In this document: in pieces, positions 25,134 to 32,292 of the stretch
Numbering within the stretch: the first letter of the stretch is position 1
Layout: every line of letters begins with the position of its first letter
Assembly (NCBI GenBank): GCA_910585645.1
Contig: CAJUFP010000033.1
Span: 1-42,233, forward strand
Reading direction: 5' to 3'
Source: an uncultured Hungatella sp.
Lineage (GTDB): Bacteria > Bacillota > Clostridia > Lachnospirales > Lachnospiraceae
DNA length: 42,233 nucleotides
Program-made: the position numbers and the translations under genes
The notes under the pieces: generated by a model
What the model was told of the DNA's origin: nothing
The model's input: only the letters and a program-made list of their open reading frames with translations
Database searches by the model: none

Positions 25134-25822
25134 ATTATGGCTGGGAGGCGGAATTAAAGGCGGAGGAGTCGGGATTTTTGCGGGAGGAGCTGCGGTATGT
25201 GCCGTCCCAAAGCGGAAGTCCTTATATGGAGATCGTCATGGAGGAGCTGAACCGGACAAAACTGCCTTACGGGGTGGTTGAGATCAATCCGCTGTACCGG
25301 TTTGCCAGGGAGATGGCGGAGGTATTTGACCGGAATCTGACGGAGTATGAGGATACGCGCATGGTATTTTTTGATGTGTTTATGCACTATATTTCCTGTC
25401 TGGACCTGCGCCAGGGGCTGTCCAAGCAGGAGTACGCCCTTCGGTTTCTTCTCCATGATCTGCTTAAGGGAACCTGCGGAGCGGCCGCGGCCAGGGTGGT
25501 GGGGGATTTTGAGAAGGGAAAGCTGCGGGACCTTTTGCGGCTTATTTTGAAATTATATCGGTGCGGCAGTTCGGTGTCTCTGTTTAAAGAGGTTATGCGC
25601 CGCATGTATCCGGACTCTTTGGTGTACGCGAGCAATGAGACGGCGAGGCAGGTGCTGGTGTATGTGGGCGTTAAGGAGGAGGAGCGGGAGAGGCAGAGGC
25701 TGGAGTTTTTGCGGGATATGTTTCTTCCTATAAACTATCATGTCTTTTTATTTTGGGAACACCATTTTGGGATCATTGATGTGGAGGAGACCATGATGGT
25801 GGATGAGATGGTGCTGTTTTAG
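25130..25822 (+). CDS. Putative baseplate partner protein (230 aa)
   Basis: Start set at ATG 25130 (MNYGWEAELK), overlapping the upstream stop by ATGA. The protein is soluble and mainly helical: YRFAREMAEVFDRNLTEYED, then LRLILKLYRCGSSVSLFKEV, and a C-terminus PINYHVFLFWEHHFGI. No known motif was recognised. Coupling to the 439-residue gene before it and to the Hsp70-like gene 31 bp after it suggests a structural or assembly role in the same complex. A TssG- or tail-protein-I-like function is possible but unproven. Confidence 0.58.
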   Translation: MNYGWEAELKAEESGFLREELRYVPSQSGSPYMEIVMEELNRTKLPYGVVEINPLYRFAREMAEVFDRNLTEYEDTRMVFFDVFMHYISCLDLRQGLSKQEYALRFLLHDLLKGTCGAAAARVVGDFEKGKLRDLLRLILKLYRCGSSVSLFKEVMRRMYPDSLVYASNETARQVLVYVGVKEEERERQRLEFLRDMFLPINYHVFLFWEHHFGIIDVEETMMVDEMVLF

Positions 25823-25853
25823 GATTAGGATATTTGAAGGAGGATAAGGAGTT

Positions 25854-28481
25854 ATGGAACGATATGGGTATATGTTAAAGAAAAATTCCGGAGAGCCAAA
25901 GAGGAGCGGCCGTTTTCGCAGGGAGGAGCTGGAGCTGATGACTACGTTTCAGCTGCGGGAGATCTGCAGGCGGGAAAAGATCATCCAGGGAGTTCTGGAT
26001 CCTATGGATAAGGAGGAGCTTATGCGGGTTATTCTCCGGTATCGGGGGGAGGAGGAGTACTTTCTCATACAGACGGAGGAGGAAGAGGGCCTAAAGGCGG
26101 TCTCCAGGGTTTTTCGGACTGTCCGGATGCAGGAGCGGCAGGGATCGGGCCTGGAGGGAGGCTCTAAGATCGTGGTTTATGAGGGGATCGCCACAGGGTT
26201 TTTTGACGGGCTGACATTGCCCTATAATAAGGATCTGGCGGGGACCAACGCTTTTGTGGTCGGCGGGGATCGGACGGTCTGCGGGATCTTTCATCTGGTT
26301 CCCAAAGGCGGGGACGCGGACTGTCTGTACCTGACCAGGGCCGCCGGGCTTTCCTGCCGGGAATCGGGGGTGAAGCATTATAGTCTTTACTGCATGGGGC
26401 GGCGGGAGTCGGAGCGGATGTATGAGCTGTATCAGGGAAAGACAGATGTGATGCCGGGACAGATGGAGGTGTGGCGGATTCCGCTTCTTGATTTTCAGGT
26501 GAGAAAGCCTGTGAAGCTGTCTCTGCCGCTGGCTATAGACTTTGGAACCTGCAACACCACGGCAGGGGTTTATCTGGACGATCAGTATTTTGAGGAGGCG
26601 GGGCTTTGCAAGGGGGAGAAAGGGCTGAAGGCAGGGCAGGTGAATTACGCGCTTTTTTATGATCCGTCGTCGGACTGGCAGGAGAGCCCTCTGTTTCCAA
26701 GCGTGGCAGGGGTTCGGGATCTGGAAGGGGAAGAGGGGAAGTTTCTCTTCGGGTATGACGCCATCCGCCTGGCCCAGTCCAGCTACATTGATGAAGGGTT
26801 TTGCGTGTTTTATGATATGAAACGGTGGATCGGCGATTATGAGAAGACGGAGGAGGTGACAGACCGCCAGGGAAGGCGGGGGGTTGTCTCCAGGAAGGAG
26901 ATCTTGAAGGCTTATTTTGACCATGTGATCAAGGCGGTCAGGGACCGGTTTAAGTGTGATGTGACGGAGGTGCATATCTCCTGCCCGGTGAAGCAGAAGA
27001 GCCAGTTTGGAAGGCTGTTTCGGGAGCTTCTGCCAGAGTACGCGGTGGAGGAAAAGGATATGATCGACGAGGGCGTGTCAGTCTTGTACAACACCATCTG
27101 GGAAATGAACCAGAAAGGTTCCATAGAGAATGGACAGGTATATAAGGCATTGCTGATGGACTGCGGAGGCGGGACCACGGATCTGTGCTCCTGCCGGTTT
27201 CGGGTGTGGAATAAGCGGGTGTCCTACCGGATCGAGATCGACATGGCCTATGAGAACGGGGATACGGATTTTGGGGGCAATAACCTGACTTACCGCATCA
27301 TGCAGCTTTTGAAGACAGCCATAGCAAGCCGTCTCTATGATACGGAGCTTGCAGGTGTGGATGAGATCCTGGCCGCCTATGATACGGATGTGTTCCGGTA
27401 TGTGGACCGTTATGGGGCTAAGGGGCTGTATGAGGGTCTGGAGGCGGAGTATGAGAAGGCGGAGGCCTGGATCCCCACCCGTTTTCGGGAATTTGAGAAC
27501 CAGAGCAGGCTGGATTATTATAAGGTGAAAAATAATTTTTATTTCTTGTTCCAGCTGGCGGAGGTGGTGAAAAAGGTGTTCTACAACCATGTAGGGACGC
27601 TGCGGGCGGCGTTGTCTTCGGAGCCTGTGACAGAGAGCGACACCATCTGGATACCGGTGGACAAATGGAAGCTGTCAGGAAGGAAGAAGGGGGATCGGGA
27701 GCTTCGGACCGTAAAGGATTTTCCGGTGGTTTATGTGAACATCTACCAGCTGGAGCTGCTTTTGAAGGGGGATATCTACGGGCTTGTGCGCCGGTTTATG
27801 GAGCCTATGTATGAGGAGGATACCCTGGAGGACTATTCACTCATAAAGCTGACGGGCCAGTCCTGCAAGATCGGCATGTTCCGGGACGCGCTTAAGGAGT
27901 TTGTGCCTGGCAGGACCATCCAGTTTAAGAGGCGCAGCGGGGATCTGACCAGGGACCTGGAGCTGAAAATGACCTGCGTGGACGGGGCGCTGAAATATCT
28001 GAAGGATAAAAAGTACGGGTTTGCCGACGTGACCGTGAATAATGAGGTACCGGCGCTGCCCTACCAGGTAACGGCCTACACTCACAGCGGGGAGAAGGTG
28101 GTCCTGATCCACCGCTTAAGGCGGGATGAGGAAAGCGGCATGATCTCCAGGAATATGGAGGATCTGACGCTGAAATTGTACCTGGAGGACCTGGACGGGC
28201 AGGAGCGGTATCAGTATGTGTGCCACAGTTCTACGGAGGATTTTGAGGAGAAGCTGTATGAGGATATCCGGCAGACTTACGGGGATCATATCCGCCAGGC
28301 GGACACGGATGATATCGTGGAGCGGGAGGTAAAGTTCTTCGTCTGGACCAGACAGGAGGAGTGGGCGTTTCTCGTGGTTCCCGTGTTTCGGAGAGAGGGG
28401 AGGCTGTATGTGGGGAAGGAGAAGATGTTTTATTTTGAGAATGAGGGGTGGATGAGGAACTTTTTTGATGGGATGAAGTGA
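25854..28481 (+). CDS. Hsp70/actin-like ATPase with SAP-like N-terminus
   Basis: Residues about 18-66 resemble a SAP helix-extended-helix motif (FQLREICRREKI and DKEELMRVILRYRG). After a 150-residue linker the ATPase begins: phosphate-1 motif D229-FGTCNT and phosphate-2 motif D436-CGGGTTDL, spaced as in Hsp70/MreB-type folds. A beta-rich C-terminal part (about 650-875) may replace the Hsp70 substrate domain; it contains no DnaK-like lid that I can recognise. It is 875 residues, longer than DnaK. The gene follows AAGGAGGATAAGGAG and is in the GC-rich machinery block. It may act as an assembly or disassembly chaperone for the injection machine, perhaps in place of ClpV; that is inference. Confidence 0.75.
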   Translation: MERYGYMLKKNSGEPKRSGRFRREELELMTTFQLREICRREKIIQGVLDPMDKEELMRVILRYRGEEEYFLIQTEEEEGLKAVSRVFRTVRMQERQGSGLEGGSKIVVYEGIATGFFDGLTLPYNKDLAGTNAFVVGGDRTVCGIFHLVPKGGDADCLYLTRAAGLSCRESGVKHYSLYCMGRRESERMYELYQGKTDVMPGQMEVWRIPLLDFQVRKPVKLSLPLAIDFGTCNTTAGVYLDDQYFEEAGLCKGEKGLKAGQVNYALFYDPSSDWQESPLFPSVAGVRDLEGEEGKFLFGYDAIRLAQSSYIDEGFCVFYDMKRWIGDYEKTEEVTDRQGRRGVVSRKEILKAYFDHVIKAVRDRFKCDVTEVHISCPVKQKSQFGRLFRELLPEYAVEEKDMIDEGVSVLYNTIWEMNQKGSIENGQVYKALLMDCGGGTTDLCSCRFRVWNKRVSYRIEIDMAYENGDTDFGGNNLTYRIMQLLKTAIASRLYDTELAGVDEILAAYDTDVFRYVDRYGAKGLYEGLEAEYEKAEAWIPTRFREFENQSRLDYYKVKNNFYFLFQLAEVVKKVFYNHVGTLRAALSSEPVTESDTIWIPVDKWKLSGRKKGDRELRTVKDFPVVYVNIYQLELLLKGDIYGLVRRFMEPMYEEDTLEDYSLIKLTGQSCKIGMFRDALKEFVPGRTIQFKRRSGDLTRDLELKMTCVDGALKYLKDKKYGFADVTVNNEVPALPYQVTAYTHSGEKVVLIHRLRRDEESGMISRNMEDLTLKLYLEDLDGQERYQYVCHSSTEDFEEKLYEDIRQTYGDHIRQADTDDIVEREVKFFVWTRQEEWAFLVVPVFRREGRLYVGKEKMFYFENEGWMRNFFDGMK

Positions 28482-28509
28482 GAGGGGATGGGAAGAAGGA
28501 GGATAAGAA

Positions 28510-29076
28510 ATGGTATATGATGATCTGCGAATTGCTCTTGAAAGAAAAAAACGTATCAAGGCAGCGAATGAACAGGAATATGAAATTAAATGGGATATAA
28601 TCCATATTTCCGAACAAGTTTCTATAATGCTTCCCGAAGGGGCGGCAGAGTTAGAGGAAGAAAAAAGCATAAAGCGATTCGGAAGAAATGAAAACAAAAG
28701 GATTGTAATGACGATACCAGGTGATGAGGCCAATTTTTTGTTTCAATTTCAAAAAGCTGCAGGAAATGGATCTGAATCTGTCCAGGCTATGTGTGATTCC
28801 TTAAAAAACATGATCATGCGTCTTCAGCCAGCGAATTATTTCTATTCCGATGGGATGAAGGATACAGACCATGTGGATATCAGATGGTTCGATTTTGATA
28901 GTTTTGCGTTAGATGGGAAAATGTATAATTTTATATTTTGTGCTTCCGTGAAGTTTTTAGATAAATTATTGATTGGCAGTTTTCACTGCAGAGAAGAAAA
29001 GGCAGAAATATGGAAGCCAATTTTTGTAAATTCGGTGTATTCTATAAAAGGATTGGAGGAAAAAGATGAGACCTGA
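28510..29076 (+). CDS. Eag-like chaperone (DcrB/DUF1795-like), copy 3
   Basis: This is a 188-residue soluble protein, ribosome site AAGGAGG, with the family motif LLIGSFHCREEKAEIW near the end and a RIVMTIPGDEANFLF strand in the middle. It is the most divergent of the three copies. The VgrG start at 29066 lies inside its end, so it is translationally coupled to a spike gene, as is copy 1. AT-rich composition begins sharply here, after the GC-rich ATPase gene, marking the start of a second cargo module. Confidence 0.64.
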   Translation: MVYDDLRIALERKKRIKAANEQEYEIKWDIIHISEQVSIMLPEGAAELEEEKSIKRFGRNENKRIVMTIPGDEANFLFQFQKAAGNGSESVQAMCDSLKNMIMRLQPANYFYSDGMKDTDHVDIRWFDFDSFALDGKMYNFIFCASVKFLDKLLIGSFHCREEKAEIWKPIFVNSVYSIKGLEEKDET

Positions 29077-30442
29077 ATTGATCATAGTAGAACCATATTT
29101 TTTTATAAGTTATAAGGAAATAGAGATACAACAATGTATTAACGAACATGGAACAGCTAAGATAAAAGGTATTTTGGATAAAGAGACAGATGAAGATATA
29201 TTAGAAAAGATGTCGCCAAATGAAACTATAACGATTAAAGCAGTTCTGGATAATGGAGAAAGTCAGGTTTTGTTTAAAGGATTGGTGAGGAAGGCTGAAC
29301 TTATAGTGGAGGATGGGATTAAGATAATGGAGATCAGTGCCATAAGCCACACCTTACTTATGGATATGAAAAGGAATATTCGCATATTTCAGGATACAGA
29401 ACAGTTATATTCAGATATTGCGAAATATATAGCAACTGAGCATAAGGCAAGAATCATTTGTACAGAAGGCGAAGCGCGTAAAACAGGTCACATGATTGCG
29501 CAGTACAATGAGACAGATTGGGAATTCCTGAAAAGGCTGGCGTCAGAACTAAATACGATCATCGTAGCGGACAGTGTAAATGGGAAGATTTCATTCAGTT
29601 TTGGCCCTCCTAAGCCGAAAAAAAGGGTACTTCAGGATTTTTCATATAAGACAATACGAAATTTAGGAGAATTTTATCGGCAGAAGAGTCAGGGAAGAGA
29701 AGAATGCAGAGAACGAGATGTGGTTTCTATAATAGTGACAACACGAGAATTAGTAGAACTATGTTCGCCAGTGGAAATTGAAGAGGAAGGATACCTGGTG
29801 AAGAAATTTACGATGAAGCTAGTGGGAGCTGAAATGGTAAATACTTGTGAATTGGTATATTCAGGCGGATTAAAGACTACCAGATTTTTCAATTCCCGTA
29901 TAAGTGGGGTTTCCATAAGCGGAATGATTCACCAGGTAAAACGGGACATTGTGCAGATTCGTTTTCCCCAAGATATCAATGAACCATTTGTGTGGTTTCC
30001 ATATGCGACAGCATATTCCTCCCCTGATGGAACAGGGTGGTATTGTATGCCAGAGATTGGAGATACGGTAAGGGCATATTTTCCTGATGAAGATGAAAGT
30101 CATGGGATTGCTGTAAATATGGTGCATTTGACTTGTGGATTGCGTGAACAGCCGGATATTAAATTTATCCGTTCTTCATATGAAAAGGAGATTCGTTTTG
30201 AACCAGGTGCTATTTATATTACGAATCATAAAGGAATGTCTGTGGTTTTAGATGATAGAAAAGGAATATCTATAAGGAGCGATAGTGATATTGTTGTTAT
30301 GGCGGAGAGGGACATCAGCATGCACAGCGGGAGAGCAATGAAAGTTATAGGGGAAGAAGGCGTCGTTGCCAGTCAGGGAGATAACAGAATTGAAATTAAA
30401 GATGGAATTAAGCAGACAGCCAGAGTGATCGCGCAAAAATAG
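29066..30442 (+). CDS. VgrG/gpD-like spike protein (458 aa)
   Basis: The hub motif reads AQYNETDWEFLKRLASELN around residues 149-167. The OB-fold region has GTGWYCMPEIGD, and the needle repeats include GAIYITNHKGMSVVLDDRKG and ISIRSDSDIVVMAERD. It is closest to the copies at 6010 and 16310. It overlaps the upstream chaperone and is followed 9 bp later by the unrecognised ~195-residue gene. It is AT-rich like the rest of this module, so it probably arrived with it. Confidence 0.86.
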   Translation: MRPELIIVEPYFFISYKEIEIQQCINEHGTAKIKGILDKETDEDILEKMSPNETITIKAVLDNGESQVLFKGLVRKAELIVEDGIKIMEISAISHTLLMDMKRNIRIFQDTEQLYSDIAKYIATEHKARIICTEGEARKTGHMIAQYNETDWEFLKRLASELNTIIVADSVNGKISFSFGPPKPKKRVLQDFSYKTIRNLGEFYRQKSQGREECRERDVVSIIVTTRELVELCSPVEIEEEGYLVKKFTMKLVGAEMVNTCELVYSGGLKTTRFFNSRISGVSISGMIHQVKRDIVQIRFPQDINEPFVWFPYATAYSSPDGTGWYCMPEIGDTVRAYFPDEDESHGIAVNMVHLTCGLREQPDIKFIRSSYEKEIRFEPGAIYITNHKGMSVVLDDRKGISIRSDSDIVVMAERDISMHSGRAMKVIGEEGVVASQGDNRIEIKDGIKQTARVIAQK

Positions 30443-30451
30443 GAGAAGCTT

Positions 30452-31039
30452 ATGGAAAAGTTTATGGAGGAAATGAAAATAGGGATCCTTAAAGAGCTAA
30501 AATCCGAGGCTGATACCAGGTTTGAGGAAGTTCTGGGATATCTGGAAGAGGATAGCGAGGAATTGGAGTCGATCCTGGGTAAAAGTTTGACGGTTCAAAT
30601 GGAAGGATTAAGAGACCACTATTATTCTTTAGAAAATAGTACGCCTTGTCATATGGTCATATCCTATCTTAGGACAGCATTACTGGACAGGCATCCGTTA
30701 TATTCCGTTGCTTTGTATGATGAAGATTTCTATTTTTCGCGGAGGGAATGTCTTGTGATGTGGGATATTCCGGAGATATCAGAACCATTATATAGAGCCG
30801 TGGATGAGTTGGCAGTGAAGTTTGAGAAACAGTCAAAGGTGGAATCCTATTATATGGACGAGATGGTTCGTACATATGGAGATGGCTTACATGGGTGGTT
30901 TATGAATCATATCCCTCAGATCATCAGGAATCACTTAATGGAATATAACTGGAGAGAATTTTACAGCAGCAATGGCATGTGTATATGGGCAGGAGAATAT
31001 AGACATCAAATAAAACGGATTTTTAAGTGGGGGAAGTAA
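30452..31039 (+). CDS. Unrecognised ~195-aa protein, paralogue of 12135 and 22816 genes
   Basis: A charged helical start (MEKFMEEMKIGILKELK) leads to the shared core: HMVISYLRTALLDRHPLYSV, then a strand with CLVMWDIPEI, a long helix, and a C-terminus MCIWAGEYRHQIKRIFKW. It is paired directly with an Imm11-like gene (zero-base gap), the same pair as at 11611-12728 but in reverse order. No known fold was recognised. A role in loading or adaptor function at the spike is possible. Confidence 0.62.
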   Translation: MEKFMEEMKIGILKELKSEADTRFEEVLGYLEEDSEELESILGKSLTVQMEGLRDHYYSLENSTPCHMVISYLRTALLDRHPLYSVALYDEDFYFSRRECLVMWDIPEISEPLYRAVDELAVKFEKQSKVESYYMDEMVRTYGDGLHGWFMNHIPQIIRNHLMEYNWREFYSSNGMCIWAGEYRHQIKRIFKWGK

Positions 31040-31549
31040 ATGGAATACTTTTATATATCGCAGGATAAAAGATACAAAAATTCACCGTCTATTGTAAATT
31101 TTTACGATAGATTTTATCCAAACTTGTTTTGTGTTGAACAGGAGCACAGGATACCGGATAAAAATGTTGTTTATATTGGAAGTGGAGAAAAGATGGACTA
31201 TCTGGATATAGTAGCAGGTCCGGTTATCCTGGTATCAGAGCGGATGAAGAGGATCATGGAGCCGTATGAAGATCTGGTGTGGAAAATGATGTTTCTTTTG
31301 AATATTCCTACAGGAGAGGGAGAACTATATTATACTCCTATCATGAGAAAAACAGACTGTGTGAAAATAATAAAAATACAGGGATGCAGACATATGATAT
31401 TTAAAAAAGATATGGAAGGTGATGGGAATATTTGGAAGTCAGATAAAGAAGAATTGAGAAGTGGGATTGTAATTAATATGATGGTTGCCGAGAGTTTGCT
31501 GCGGAGAAATCTAAAAGGCATATGCTATGAAAGATTGGAGGTAGAATAG
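31040..31549 (+). CDS. Imm11-like protein, copy 3
   Basis: This 169-residue protein starts MEYFYISQDKRY and keeps LVSERMKRIMEPYEDL and the C-terminal MVAESLLRRNLKGICYERL shared with its two paralogues. The ribosome site GGGGGAAG lies at the end of the upstream gene. It is immediately followed by a DUF4280 gene with no gap. Immunity (Imm11 family) or spike-adaptor function both fit; the position between a VgrG and a PAAR-like cap favours the adaptor reading. Confidence 0.65.
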   Translation: MEYFYISQDKRYKNSPSIVNFYDRFYPNLFCVEQEHRIPDKNVVYIGSGEKMDYLDIVAGPVILVSERMKRIMEPYEDLVWKMMFLLNIPTGEGELYYTPIMRKTDCVKIIKIQGCRHMIFKKDMEGDGNIWKSDKEELRSGIVINMMVAESLLRRNLKGICYERLEVE

Positions 31550-32278
31550 ATGTCAGAGTATATTACTGATGAAGCGATGATCAGATGTGATAAGGGACAG
31601 TTTAGTACTAAGCTTGTAGTATCGTCATCCAGAATGTCTATAGGTGGAAGGCCGGCAGTCAGCGACAGGGACTGTATACCTATGAAGAATGTGATGCCAT
31701 TTGGAATATGTAATTCGGGGACATATTCCTATTCCAATAAAGCAAAGGGAGGATGTGAGAAACCTTGCGTGTTGGATTTAATGGATCGATATTATTTGCC
31801 GGATGAGTCGCAAATTTTGTCAGACGCGGTTGAGATCGTGGTTCCATTGGAAGCCAGTCGGAAGAAAATCCGTGAGATCATAAGATTCAGCGTTGAGGAG
31901 ATGACAGATATTCAGCATACAGTGATAAAGGATATGAATTATACGTTTTCAGATGAGATATCAAAACAATATATATGTCTTTGGAAAACTACAGAGAATG
32001 TATATATGATGTGTCAGCACATGTCGGAAGTACAAGCAGCGATAACAGCTTTTTGTACGGTTAGTATACAAAACTGTTCCTATTTAAAGGAAAATGATCA
32101 AGATGGAGAAATCGTTGGGCGAATAGAATCACTGCTTTTAAAATTGAAAGAATTGGCTGAAGAAAGAAATGTTATCGCTGCGTTTCCAAAGGCAAAAGAG
32201 AGGCATCTTATTACCATGGAATCTTTTGGAATATGCAGATGCGGAGGCATTTTGACTTTTGAAACATCAGGACAATAA
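31550..32278 (+). CDS. DUF4280 (PAAR-like) cap with inserted helical segment
   Basis: This 242-residue protein has the first DUF4280 half at residues 1 to about 55 (EAMIRCDKGQF and DCIPMKNVMPFGICNSG) and the second half at the very C-terminus (about 220-242: MESFGICRCGGILTFETSGQ). About 160 residues lie between them, mainly helical with several Cys. No separate toxin domain follows. It resembles a shorter version of the effector at 7365. It may serve only as the cap of a VgrG trimer, with the enzymatic cargo supplied by the protease-VgrG that begins 14 bp downstream. Confidence 0.7.
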   Translation: MSEYITDEAMIRCDKGQFSTKLVVSSSRMSIGGRPAVSDRDCIPMKNVMPFGICNSGTYSYSNKAKGGCEKPCVLDLMDRYYLPDESQILSDAVEIVVPLEASRKKIREIIRFSVEEMTDIQHTVIKDMNYTFSDEISKQYICLWKTTENVYMMCQHMSEVQAAITAFCTVSIQNCSYLKENDQDGEIVGRIESLLLKLKELAEERNVIAAFPKAKERHLITMESFGICRCGGILTFETSGQ

Positions 32279-32292
32279 GAGGAGGCGGACGC

